Positions 1 to 10,650 of a stretch of DNA of 34,321 nucleotides are shown piece after piece. The stretch covers positions 1 to 34,321 of the forward strand of contig JABSSW010000094.1 in the NCBI GenBank assembly GCA_018902385.1, given 5' to 3'. The DNA comes from Physcia stellaris (taxonomy: Eukaryota; Ascomycota; Lecanoromycetes; Caliciales; Physciaceae). Under the pieces are notes generated by a model. That model saw only the letters and a list, made by a program, of their open reading frames with translations, was not told where the DNA came from and did not search any database. The stretch's first letter is position 1, and each line of letters starts with the position of its first letter. The translations under genes were made by a program, and so were the position numbers.

Positions 1-299
1 AACAAAAAAACGACGAACAAAATTTCGATTTTGACGCATTATTAAATGTCGTTTTTATTGACGCGATTGTTTTTTAATCGTTAACGAAATTTAAAAAAAA
101 AAAAAATCAAAATGTTTTTTTTGATCATGAAAAAATTAAACGAAATTATCGACAACGTTAAAAAAATTTAATCAAAATAAAATTGATTTCGATTTGAATT
201 TCAAAAAAATTTAAAATCATGAAAACAATCGTCGAAAAATTGAAACGTAAAATTTTGAATTTTTTAAACGATTCGAAAGCGTATTGATTCAAAAAAATC

Positions 300-1060
300 G
301 ACAAATTATTTTCGCATAAATTTTACGATCGCAAAATCGAATTGACGAAAAAGTTCAGATCAATTATTTCGAAATCGAATTTTATTTTTATCGTTTAAAA
401 ATTCGAAATTTTTCAAAATATTTACACGATAATTTTCAAAAAAATTTATCAATTCAAACAAAACGTTTTATGTTTCGTTATTTTATTCGTTGTCAAATCG
501 AACGAACAATTTCGTTTTTTGTCGATTATCGAAAATTGAACGTCATAATTCAAACGTAATAATTATTTTATTTCGTTAATCGAAAAATTTTCGCAAAAAT
601 TATCGATTGTAAATTTTTGTTCAAATTGAATATTATATTTGTTTTCAATGAAATTTCGAATGAATTCACAAAAACGAAAATTTCATTATTTTTATATGTT
701 CGTTAAGCATTTACAAATATCATGTATTTTTTTAATTAATTAATGATTCGACGTCAATTGACAACATTATATGAACGATTTGTTGTTCGAATATATCAAT
801 CATTTTTGTTAAATGTATTTGAATAATATTTTCATTTACAACAAAATTCGAAAACAACACGAACGACATTTATTCAAATATTTCAAAAATTAAAAAAATC
901 GAATTTCAAATCGATATCAAGAAATGCGAATTTTTTCAAACGAAAATTTTTTTTTTTTTCGACGTCATATTATCGACAAAAATTTGCGCATAAATTCAAA
1001 AAAAATCAAAACATTGTTAATTGAATTCGTTTCAATTTGCATCAAAAAAAAATGCAAACG
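300..1060 (+). pseudogene. Decayed reverse transcriptase domain of the Gypsy element
   Basis: At 515-541 the frame reads FFVDYRKLN, the RT box usually seen as RFCVDYRKLN in Ty3/Gypsy elements. About 70 bases later comes KLNIIFVFNEI, matching the KLDIIFAFN segment of fungal Gypsy RTs. At 907-930 the frame reads QIDIKKCEF, the conserved 'I.KCEF' stretch after the catalytic YVDD box. Upstream, around 300-350, KLFSHKFYDRKIEL matches the lead-in 'LP.HR.YDHKIEL' of these polyproteins. The catalytic DD box itself is not readable. Frame changes between 521 (frame 2) and 907 (frame 1) show at least one indel. Not functional. Confidence 0.85.
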
Positions 1061-1620
1061 TTTATAAATTTTTGCAATTTTTATCGACGTTTCATCAAAA
1101 CATTTTCGAAATTCGTCAAATTTTTAATTCGAATAATCAAAAAAAAATTGATTTCGAATGAATCGATTTAATCAATGAAACGTTCGAAATTTTGAAAAAA
1201 CAAATGATCGAAATTTCAATTTTTCGACATTACGATCGCAATCGTAAAACAATTTTGAAAATCGATTTTTCGAATTGATGTTTAAATGAAGATTTTTTTC
1301 AATACGACGACGACGAAATTTTTCATTCGATAACGTTTTTCAACAAAAAATTGATTTTTGTCGAATGCAATTACGAAATATATGACAAAAATTTTTAATT
1401 ATTATTCGATGTTTAAAGTATTGAAAATTCGAATTCGAAAATATCGACGAATTCGTCGAAATTTACATCGATTACAAAATTTGAAAATTTTATAACAAAC
1501 AAAAAATTGTTTTTCGTTAAATGCGTTAAATCGAAATTTTGATTGATTACAATATCAAAATTCAATATCAATTCGACGTCAAAACGTTAAAATTGATGTT
1601 TTGATTCGAATGTTTGAATT
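1060..1620 (+). pseudogene. Decayed RNase H / connection domain of the Gypsy element
   Basis: After the RT the reading continues through FCNFYRRFIKTFSKF-like residues (the family's FANFYRRFI..FS), then [22 protein letters not shown] around 1350-1425. That corresponds to the highly conserved '[17 protein letters not shown]' of Ty3/Gypsy RNase H. Further on, a stretch with WMRWIEIL.DYNIKIQY, taking stops as W, matches the 'R.ARWAE.LS.F.F.I.YRPG' end of the domain. Several in-frame TGA/TAA fall where the family has Trp. Colinear with the RT upstream and the integrase downstream. Confidence 0.8.
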
Positions 1621-1859
1621 TCGTTCAACGAAAACGACGAAAAAAAACTTTATAAAAAACAAATTTTTTTTTTTCGATTACAATTATGTTCAATAAACGC
1701 GATGAATGATTTGTACGAACGTATTATGCAAATCAATCGAAAAACGAAAATTGTATTAATTATCGTCAAATTTTGATCGATGATCAAATTATCAACGAAA
1801 AAATAAATTTGCGAAATTGTTCGAATCGAAATGAAATTTTATTTAAAATCGATTAAATT

Positions 1860-2330
1860 TTATGATTGAAATAATTCGTGACGTTTACGATCAATTTTTT
1901 TGTGTACATTCGAACATGAATCGTATTGAAAAATTGATTAAACGTTATTATTATTGATTTAATATAAAATTATTCATTAAACGTTACATTTGTAATTGTC
2001 ACAATTGTTAACGATCGAAATTTTCACACGATGATCGTCACGAATTATTAATTTCATTGTCGATTTTTAATCAACGATGAATTGATATATCGATGAATTT
2101 CATAATCGAATTGTTTGATTTCAAAAACAACAATGTTATTTGTATTATTATCGATCGTTTGATCAAAAAACGTCATTACGTTTTTTGCGTAATCGATGAC
2201 GATAATTTGACAATTCAAATTTGTGTCAAAATATTGATACATTACGTATTTCGTATTCATGAATTATTTTTTTCATCATTTCAAATCGAAATGATCAATT
2301 CGTAAATCGCGTTTGAAAAATTTTTTGTAA
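1860..2330 (+). pseudogene. Decayed integrase (zinc-binding segment and start of catalytic core)
   Basis: The zinc-binding segment shows IEKLIKRYYY, a stop in place of W, and then ICNCHNC, with the CxxC pair at 1997-2008. The core starts with NQR, TGA at 2078-2080, then IDISMNF, which is the classical 'RPW.DISMDF' with Trp turned to TGA and Asp (GAT) turned to Asn (AAT). Next come NNVICIIIDRLIKKRHYVFC (family: 'ILVIVDRLTK.RHFIPC') and IHELFFSSFQIEMIN, the degraded 'HGLP.SIISDRG'. The short open stretch 2093-2305 belongs to this domain. Both amino-acid changes are GpG/ApG to A changes, fitting the arm-wide mutation rule. Confidence 0.88.
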
Positions 2331-2849
2331 ACGATTAAAAATCAAATGTAAATTGTTCATTGTTTTTCAATTTGAAACTGATGATCAAATCGAACGAATC
2401 AATCAAAATATCGAAATTCGATTACGTTTGTATTGCAATTATCGTCAAAACGATTGAATTGATTGAATAAATATAATAAAATTCGTTGACAACAACGATG
2501 TTTCAACAATCATTCAATTCATTTCATTTTTTATCAATAAAAATATCATTTTCGAATGATTTTCGAATCAAATTTAAGTGATTACGAAATCAAAAAAACG
2601 TTTGTTGATTAAACAAAACAAATTCATTGTCGAAAAAATGAATTGTATCATCGAATATATCAAAATCAATGTTGTCGATGCAAAACAAAAAATAATTGTT
2701 CGAATCAACAAATTTCGTTTGATTATAAATTTTAAAATAGAAAATTATTTTTGATTAAATCGTCGTCATATAAAAACGACACGTTCATCAAACAAATTCG
2801 ATGACAAAAAATTGAATTCATACAAAATGATCAAAAAAAAATCTCGTTT

Positions 2850-3180
2850 ATGAATTAAAATTGTTCGACGAAATGCACATTTATTCAATATTTTATTTCT
2901 GATTGTTAAAAAAAAAATTTAAAAATTCGTTGAAAAAACAACATAACGATTTTTCAAAATCAATTATTGTCGACGAAATATTTGAATGAAAAATCGATAA
3001 TATATTGCAATTTCGATATCATTATCATCGATTACAATATCGTTGCAATTGATTCGAATGAAAATTTCACGATCGCACATGATATTACGTCGACGACGAC
3101 GAATTTCAAAATGTTCAAAATATCGTGAATGTTTTTCACGAAATCAATTCAAAAACAGCAAAATCTGTTTTGCGAAATGA
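2850..3180 (+). pseudogene. Decayed SH3-like tail and chromodomain of the Gypsy integrase
   Basis: Around 2850-2915 the reading YELKLFDEMHIYSIFYFWLLKK matches the 'Y.LELP..MKIHPVFHVSLL' segment that follows the integrase core in chromoviruses. About 50 bases later EIFEWKIDN, RYHYHRLQYRCNWFEW, DRTWYYVDDDEFQN and HEIN (about 2957-3150) follow the fungal retroelement chromodomain pattern 'EVE.ILD.R..R.KLQY.VKW.G....TWYP...F.NA..LL..FH'. Stops are read as Trp. A chromodomain would have targeted integration to heterochromatin, consistent with an AT-rich compartment. Domain assignment is by eye. Confidence 0.72.
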
Positions 3181-6112
3181 TTAAACAATGAATTTTGTTG
3201 TTTATGATCGATCAAAAAACGTTAACATTCAATTCGTTATTCATTTTCAAATTGATTCAAATGATTTTTTTTTTAATCATTTTAATCATTCGTTTCGTTT
3301 TCATTTCGCGTTGTTTACAGTCAAAATTTACGTCGCATGAAAAATTGAATCGTGTCAAAAACATTTTCAAAAATTGTCGTTCGATTTTATTGAATTATGA
3401 ATGATGTAAAATGTTATGCAATGATATAAATAAACAACAAAATGTTAAAAAAAAAAATTCGAACATTTACAAACAAATTAACAAAATTTTCAATTGTTTA
3501 TTAATAATTGACGAAATTATTTGTAAAATTTTTGCAAAATATTTATTTTTCAAAAAAATTTAATACATGCATATTTCGTTGAATGCAATGTACGAATCGA
3601 TTGTCGAATATGCGATAATATCGACGAATTAATCGTAATGACAAAAATTTTGTCGACATAATCAAATTGTTCGTTTTTGATATCAATTTGATATTGCAAA
3701 AATTTTCAAAATTGTTAACGCGTTCAATTGTTTGTTTATTAATGTTCGTCAAAATTACTTTTAACGAATTATATGAATTGATCATTTTTCACGATATTCA
3801 TTACATTCACGTTTTGTCGCATGCAATATATATATCAATTTTCGCATACGCGAAAATGTCAAAATTTTAAACATTGTTACGATGATTTTATTAACATGAT
3901 CAAATTGTTCATTTTATCGTAAATTAATTTAATGTTTTCACGATTTTTGCGAATCGATTTCGCGAACGAAATCGATTTCACAACATTTCGAATTTATTTG
4001 TTCATTTCATCAATTATTTAATTCAACGTCATTTAACAACGCATTTAAATCGCGCAAAACGTTCATCGTTAAAAATAAAAAAATTCAATTAATCGTTTCG
4101 AAACGAAATTGAAAAAAAACGAAAAATAATGTAACGAACGTATATCGAATTCAATATTTGACAAAATTAACATCGAATTAACATCGTTATTTTATCATAT
4201 CGAATGTTAAAATCGAAATTCGTCTTGACACATTCAAAAATCAAATTTTTACATATGTTTTTGCAAATTTCATGTATTTGTTTTTCATTTCGATATTTTC
4301 GTGTAATTATGTAATAATATCATATTTTTGCATAACATTTCACAAATGTTTCAAAAATTTCATAATCAAACATCGAACACGAAAATTCGATTTTGACAAT
4401 TCAATCGTGCGATTGTTGAATGATAAAAATTCGATCGTAAAAAATATTTTTTTAAATTGTACAATCGTATCGATCGTGTTTGTTTAAAACGTTTCAAATC
4501 GAAAAAAATATCGTGATATATTGTGCAAAAACAAACGCAAAAATAAACGCGAAAACAAACAAAATTGTTTACGAATTTGTTACAAAAACAATCGACACGA
4601 AATCGACAAACGAAACAAACGCAATCGAATCGATAATAACAAAAAAAACGAAACAGAAAAAATTGAATTTTTTGCAAATCAACGCGAAAACGAACGAAAA
4701 ATCAACAATGACGAATAAAAAAACGTTTTTTTTTTACGAATTTTAATGTAAACATTATCGCAATTTTGCGAAAAAATTTTTAACAAAAAACAACGAATTT
4801 TTGCGATTGATTTTTGCATTGTATTAATTACGTTACGCATTAAAAATTACATATTATCATTATTTTAATATTTTAATATCAATTTTAACATATTTTTGTC
4901 GTTATTTTTGATAACGAAAATGCAAACGTTATTTTACAATTTTATTAAAATTATGTTTTTTTCACAATAATGAAAATTCTTTTACAAAATTTGTATTTGT
5001 TGCGTTTTTTTTTTTTTCAAAAAAAACGCAAACGTGTTTTGAATTATAACGAAATTTACGAACGTAATGTTATTATTATAAATAAATCGATTTTGTTGTA
5101 CGTCAACATTGATTTAAAACAATTATGTATATTTGTTTATTAAATTTGATTATAATGCAATCGTAATTGTTACGTTCAAAATATCTTTGTATTGTATTGA
5201 ATTTGTTTAACAATTCAAACGAAAAAATCGATTAATTTAATTTGCGTTAATAACGTTATCGTTATAAACAATATATTCATAACAAACACGACAATCAAAA
5301 CTTTGCGCGATATAATTAAAATCAATCAAAAAAAAAAAATTATGATTTATTGCATTATTAACACGCGTATTATATTGTTGATATTCGAAAATCAATTTCG
5401 TTGTTATTAAAACGTTATTGCGATAACATTATTATTTGTAAAAACGATATAATAATTATACAAACAACGATATATCATGTTAATATCATTGTTGCAATAA
5501 TTATTGTTATTGCAAAAACAGAAAAATCAAATAAAATATTTATTATGTTGTGAAATAAAAATGTTAAAAAATTTAAAAAATAAATTCGAAAATTGAAATA
5601 AACAATTTTTAACATATTATTTATTTCGATTCGATTTTACAACATGAATGCAATATTTGAAATTGCATTTTATTATTGTTGTTATTTTTATTTATTAAAT
5701 TACAATGTTTCAAAATTACACGTTAACAATACAATGTTATATACAAAACAACGTTGTTGCGATATATTCATAATAAAATATTTTTATAAAAAAAAATATT
5801 TGATTATTTTTATTTGACTTTTTTGTCGAATCGAAAAATCAATTTTTTCGAAACAAAAATATCAATTTTCACGACATTTTCATTCACAATCATTTCGTAA
5901 ACATACAAATTCGTAAAACAATTAAATTGTAAAATTAATTAAACGTATTTTAACGCATTAACAATCGCATTAATTTGAACAATATTGAATTTGTTATAAA
6001 ATTTGAAAATATTCAAATTTTAAAATTTGTCAAATTTGTTTCGCAAATTAGAATTTTTTCGTTAAATTTGATATTTTTATCAATTGAAAATTCAAATATT
6101 TAATCGAAACAT
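3181..6112. other. AT-rich, CpT/CpC-depleted tract; no recognisable gene
   Basis: About 2.9 kb with the same mutation signature as the neighbouring transposon remnants. Short open stretches occur on both strands (for example 3667-3870, 4272-4487 and 4480-4746 on +, 4366-4677 on -), but none gives a domain I recognise. The stretch 4520-4720 on + is Lys/Asn/Thr-rich with loosely repeated NAK/KTN words. It could be the 3' flank of the Gypsy element plus other decayed repeats. No LTR pair found by eye. Confidence 0.5.
5000..5031. repeat. Perfect 13-bp inverted repeat (hairpin)
   Basis: The arms ttgcgtttttttt (5000-5012) and aaaaaaaacgcaa (5019-5031) are exact reverse complements around a 6-base loop. 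Half of each arm is an A/T homopolymer, so a chance origin in such biased DNA is quite possible. No link to a gene or an element end is visible. Confidence 0.4.
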
Positions 6113-7261
6113 ATGTCAAAATCATTTTCGAAAAAAATTTTAAAAAAATTTCAAACAAATAAAACACAATTTATAAAAAAATATTCATTAAAATCGTTTA
6201 ACGCGAATGATCGATCGAGAAAAATTTTGATCAATTTCGCGTTTGTATTTTTTAAAGTCGATAAATTCAATCAATATTTAATTCATGTTTTCAATGCGAT
6301 AAATTATCAAATTTTTTTCGTTCAATTATCAAAATTCATTTTGAATGCGAAAATTCGTACAATTGTTTCGCAATTTGCACATCAATCAACAATCACATAT
6401 GATTTTCAATTATTTAATTCAAATTGTAAAACAAAATGAACGCAATTCAACGTCGCAATAATAACAAAAATCGATTCATTATCGTAATAATTTTGAAATT
6501 TCGAACATTAAATCATTGTTATTTAAATGTTTGTTCGCGAAATGTTTTATTTCAATTTTTTTTCAATGTTTGTAAAACAACGATGCGATATTTATTATAA
6601 TTCAATGCGATTACGTCAAATTTTTGAAATTATTGATTGTTTAAATAAAATTCATTTTGCATTTCAAAATGAATTTTCGATTATATGTTTTATTTATTGA
6701 ATGTAAATGTTATTAAGATGCGAATTTCGTGAAATCGCAAAACAATAACGAAATGTCGAATTTGACAATTTTATCAAATTCAATTTTAATTTTGAAAACG
6801 ATTGAAAAAAAATTTTTAAAAAAATTTCGAATTTGTTTGTTTGTATATTATAAAAACATTGATAATTGACACGAAAAATCGATTATTCAAAAAAAAAAAA
6901 CAATTATAATAAAACGAAATCAATTAAACGAACGTTAAAACGTTACGAATTTAATTGTCGTATTTCGTGTTTATATATTCGAAATTTCACGATTTTTTTG
7001 TTTTTTAACAATCAATTTTATTATGTGTTTAATATTTATTATAACAATCAATATTATTATTCGCACATTTTAATTACGCAATGTTTACATTTTTACATTT
7101 TAATTTTTATATTTCATAATTTTACGATGAAAAAAAATTGAAAAAATTTTAATATTAAATTATTTTCAAACATCATTTATTCGATTTATTTTATTTTATA
7201 TTATTGTTCAAAATGAACGATCGCATTTTTAATCAATCATAATATAAAAATGTAAATTTTT
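6113..7261 (+). pseudogene. Unidentified decayed reading frame, open except at TGA/TAA codons
   Basis: From ATG 6113 a single frame runs for about 1.1 kb without apparent frameshift. It joins the open stretches 6113-6439 and 6866-7141, which lie in the same frame. It is interrupted only by TGA and TAA, several of which would be Trp (TGG) if the CpY mutation is undone. The start region reads MSKSFSKKILKKFQ and is Lys/Ser-rich; the middle contains MRLRQIFEIIDCLNKIHFAFQNE; the end is rich in Asn/Tyr. I do not recognise a family. It is probably a transposon-encoded protein because it lies wholly in mutated repeat DNA, but AT-rich codons make long open frames less surprising than usual. Confidence 0.4.
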
Positions 7262-7320
7262 AAAAAATTGAATTATAAATGTTGTGCGTAATGACGTCGA
7301 TAATATAAATCGACATTAAT

Positions 7321-7450
7321 ATTTCGTATTTTTTTCATTATTATGTACAAAAATTTTAATATTTTGAATTTGATAAATTTGTAAATTTTTTATATAAATA
7401 AAACAATTTAACAAAACAATTTTTAAAATTTGATTATTTTTTTTATTTTT
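7321..7450. repeat. Direct repeat copy 1 (about 120 bp)
   Basis: Starts atttcgtatttttttcatt and includes the words ttttgaatttgat, atttgtaaattttt and acaatttaacaaaacaattt. A second copy begins 361 bases downstream (7682), with mainly single-base differences. The two may be parts of one repeat family, for example duplicated element ends. No coding content. Confidence 0.7.
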
Positions 7451-7580
7451 ACGATTGAATTAAAAAACGAAAAAAAAATTCGAACAAAAATGACAAACAA
7501 AATTTTATAAAAAAATGAAAACGTCGAAAAAAATCAAAAAAATAAATAAACGAAACAAAAAAAATAAAAAATAAAAAAAA

Positions 7581-7675
7581 TGAAATATTGATTTTTTATT
7601 TAATTAAAAAATCGATTTTTTTAAATTTTTTTATTTCGTTATTTTTGCATTAACATTCACGTTTAATTTAAACGA
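7581..7675. repeat. 95-bp repeat, deep (mutated) copy; partner at 14787-14881
   Basis: Aligns without gaps over 95 bases to 14787-14881, with 76 identities. Of 19 differences, 17 are C-to-T or G-to-A going from the edge copy to this one. The other two form one adjacent reversal (tcg here, tta there). The shared core includes attttttatttaatta and gcatt.(a/g)cattcacgt. Upstream of both copies is an A-rich tract. It lies immediately before the second copy of the neighbouring direct repeat. Likely part of a dispersed, non-coding transposon segment. Confidence 0.85.
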
Positions 7676-7681
7676 ATTAAA

Positions 7682-7810
7682 ATTTCGTATTTTTTTCATT
7701 GTTATATACAAAAAAATTTGATGTTTTGAATTTGATCGATTTGTAAATTTTTGTATAAACGAAACAATTTAACAAAACAATTTTTAAAATTTAATTTTTT
7801 TTACAATTTT
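7682..7810. repeat. Direct repeat copy 2 (about 120 bp)
   Basis: Partner of 7321-7450 in the same orientation. It begins atttcgtatttttttcatt and keeps the words ttttgaatttgat, atttgtaaatttttgtata and acaatttaacaaaacaattt in the same order. Copies differ at scattered positions and diverge after the aaaatttaa/gattttttt run. It follows the 95-bp repeat by six bases, suggesting both belong to one composite repeat. Confidence 0.7.
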
Positions 7811-8700
7811 AAAACACGTTGAAAAACGACGTCGTCGTTTAAACAAAACGAAAAAAAACAAATTAATCGTTTTAATGATAACACGATATTCGAAAAACGT
7901 AATTTTTGTTAATTTCAATATATAACAAAAACGTTTTGAATTTTTATTTTTAAAAAATGAATCAAATCGTTCGAAACGTTTATATTGCGAATTTCGATTA
8001 CGACATCACGTCGAAAAAAATATTTCGAATAATTGTCATCGTGTTTCAAATTTTCGATCGTTTTACGTAATATTTTGATGACGAATTGAACATTAAAAAT
8101 TTTTAATTTTTCGATTTAAAACAAAAAAACGTATTTCGAAATCGAAAAATGCAAAAACAAATAATATAATGAAATTATTATATAAACAATATCGTTCGTA
8201 ATTATAATAAATATCGAAACTTTTTTTACGAAATAAATCGATTTTCGAAACAAAAAACGTTAAAACGAAATGATCGTCAAAAAAATTATCGAAAAACAAA
8301 TAACGAATTAATTGTCGAAATTGAACGTGCAATTAATATTAAATTACGTAAATTTATCAATACGTAAAAAATTTGCAAAAATTAAACAAAATGCGACATG
8401 TAATGTAACATTTTTTTGATACGAATATCGAAAAATTACAAAATTTTTAGCAAAAAAATCGTTATTTGTATATTTTTTTTTATTGCGTGCAATTTTTCGA
8501 AATGATTTCGATTTTATCGATAAATTATCGATTAAAATTTTTTAAAATTAATTTTCAAATATCGAAAATTGTTTTCGTAATATCGTTAAAATATATGTCA
8601 TATCAAATTTTATGTATTATTTTTACATTTTTAACAACGTGTTGTTTCATTCAATATAACGACGAATATTTTTGTAAAATGTCGTTTTATTATTAACGAA
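7811..8700. other. AT-rich mutated tract before the MULE; no gene recognised
   Basis: About 0.9 kb of CpT/CpC-depleted DNA. Open stretches at 8093-8332 (-) and 8466-8696 (+) are Phe/Ile/Tyr-rich and have no family signal. This segment should contain the 5' end and terminal inverted repeat of the downstream Mutator-like element if it is complete, but I could not locate a convincing inverted repeat pair by eye. Confidence 0.4.
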
Positions 8701-8719
8701 TTCGAATCGATCGATGAAA

Positions 8720-10650
8720 TCATGACGTCGTTTTTTTTAAAAAATCAATATGTAAATGTTTTCGAATTTTTAAAAATCGTCAATGATTTTATCAAAAATC
8801 AAAAATATATTGTAATCATTAAAAATTTCAAATAAAACAAAAAAAACGAAAAAATTATCGCATATTTTTGTTGTATTAAAAATCAAAAAATGAAAAATAA
8901 TACGAACAAAAAAATCGAAACGTCGTTTCGAAACGTACAAATTGTTTGTTTCAAATCGTTACGAAATTCGAAAACAATACGTGAACATTCAAACGAATCA
9001 ATATCGAAATTCACAATTACGAAAAAAATGTTCAATTTTTTTACATTAGATTTCGAAATCAATTCATGAAAAAATTTGACGTTTAAAAAAATATTTTAAT
9101 TCAATACAAAATCAATCGAAAATTTTCGAAAATTTTGAATTTTATTAACATCAAATACGATAACGATGATTTCGACGATTTAATAATCGAAATTCGAAAT
9201 ATTTCGAACGTTTTGTAATTTATTCGAACGAAAAAAATAAACAATAAAATTTTCATTCAAATTTTCAATGTGTATTTTCAAAACAATTTCGATGAATGAT
9301 GAATTCGTGTGAAATTGAATTCAATGACGAAAAAGATTTTTTATATGTATTGATTCAACAAGACGTTCATGAATATGTTTCGAATCAACGAGAAAATTAT
9401 GATAATAAATTGTATTTACAAAATCAATCGTTATCGAATGTTGTTAATTATTTGTACAGAAATCATTTATTTGAACACGTTTTTTTATGCGAAACAAATT
9501 TTTCTCGAAAATGAAAAATTGAATAATTACAAATGACTTTTGCGATTATCAAAAATTTGTACAAACATTTAAACATATCGTTTTCAATTGTATGATTTTC
9601 GAATGATAAATTTAACATATTTACAACAATTGCAAAAGAAATATTATTAATTGTTAAACATGTTTTATGTATATGACATTTGAAACAAAACATTGCAATC
9701 AATTGCAAAAATACTTTTTACAAATAAAATTTGATTCGTATTTTTCGACGAAAATAATAAAAAAATCAAAATCAAAAATACAAAAAATATTTATCGTTTA
9801 TTGTACGTTGATAATCAACAAAATTTCGATTCAATATGACAAAAATTTCAAAACACGTACAATTTTGTAAACGAAAATATTTGTCTTTATTTGAAAAACA
9901 ATTTTCTATCGAAAAAAAAGAAATGATGTAAAATATGAATTAATTTCGTTACGCATTTCGATCATTTTACAACTTTCATCGACGAAAACAACAATACTTT
10001 GTTAAAAAAAATTAATGAATTTTCAAAAAGATTTGAAAACGATAATCGATATTTTCAACATCATTTGCAATCGTCAACGAAACAATTACATTGTTGTTTT
10101 CGAAATTGCTAAAAAACGACTGAATCACAAATTTCGAAAAATCATATATCGAAACGTTGAAATTTACGTCACGTCATTTGCATTGAGAAAAATTGACGAT
10201 CAATACAAAAAATTGTTAAAAACGAAAAAAAAAAACATCAATTTATTTGTTTGTACGAAATTTTTCAAAAAAGTCATGAGTTTTTTTTGTGCGCATGTCA
10301 TCGAAAAACGTCGAGCGAATTTTGAAAATGAAAAAATATTGAAATTGATCGATATACATTCGTATTGAAAATTCAAGAAATTTATTCGTCATTACAATAA
10401 ATTCGACGAGTTCGTGAACGTTGACGACGACGAAAATAATACATTTGTTCAAAAATTTTTGTTACGAATACAGAATTCAACAACGATATTTACGAAAAAT
10501 CGTTTTCGAAAATCACAAAATCGAAACAAAATCAAAACAACAAAAAAACGAAATCGTACAAAAAAACGACAACGAATTTTTGACAATTTTATTCGTCGAA
10601 AATTTTGACGATTCGAATATATTGAAATTATTGATTTTATTTCGAACATA
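8720..10650 (+). mobile_element. Mutator-like element (MULE) transposase remnant
   Basis: Reading + with TGA as former Trp gives a fungal Mutator-like transposase in order. (1) An N-terminal FAR1/WRKY-type part (about 8750-9010), with IVNDFIKNQKYIVIIKNF then KNEKIIAYFCC. (2) A core around 9533-9700, with TFAIIKNLYKHLN and then VKHVLCIWHLKQNI..NCKNTF, the MULE 'HLLCIWHI.KNV..NC...F' block. (3) The C-terminal SWIM-like zinc motif at 10252-10296. (4) A basic tail near 10480-10600 resembling the family's 'GRPRGS.NK' linker. The size (about 1.9 kb, 620-640 codons) is normal for fungal MULEs. Frameshifts and stops make it non-functional. Terminal inverted repeats were not found. Confidence 0.82.
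10015..10368 (+). pseudogene. MULE transposase C-terminal part with SWIM-like C-x11-C-x-H motif
   Basis: The 117-codon open stretch begins inside the transposase and holds ICNRQRNNYIVVFEIAKKRLNHKFRKIIYRNVEIYVTSFALRKIDDQY. It matches the fungal MULE block '..RQ..E........R.PH.FR.....Y.....STFAL.KI..QY'. After it come Cys 10252-10254, then MSFFCAH with Cys 10288-10290 and His 10294-10296, giving C-x11-C-x-H (family: 'MGLPCAH.I..R'). DIHSYW-like residues end the block (stop in place of W). This is one of the best-preserved stretches in the left arm and keeps more CpT/ApG sites than its surroundings. Confidence 0.82.

Larger units (their letters stand above)
1..3180 (+). mobile_element. Ty3/Gypsy chromovirus pol remnant, heavily mutated, 5' end outside the window
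   Basis: Three-frame reading of the + strand, allowing TGA/TAA at Trp positions and small frameshifts, gives the pol order of a chromodomain-bearing Ty3/Gypsy retrotransposon: reverse transcriptase, RNase H, integrase, SH3-like tail, chromodomain. No long intact ORF remains. Gag and protease are not seen and would lie upstream of base 1. No LTR was identified on the 3' side. The DNA almost lacks CpT/ApG and CpC/GpG but keeps CpG and CpA, which explains why TGG (Trp) codons became stops while CAA and CGA codons survive. The domain order is clear; exact element ends are not. Confidence 0.85.

Noticed and set aside
4366-4677. Minus-strand Phe/Cys-rich 103-codon ORF
   Set aside because: Mirror of a Lys/Asn/Thr-rich plus-strand stretch; in DNA lacking CpT/ApG, both strands stay open by chance. 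No family signal.
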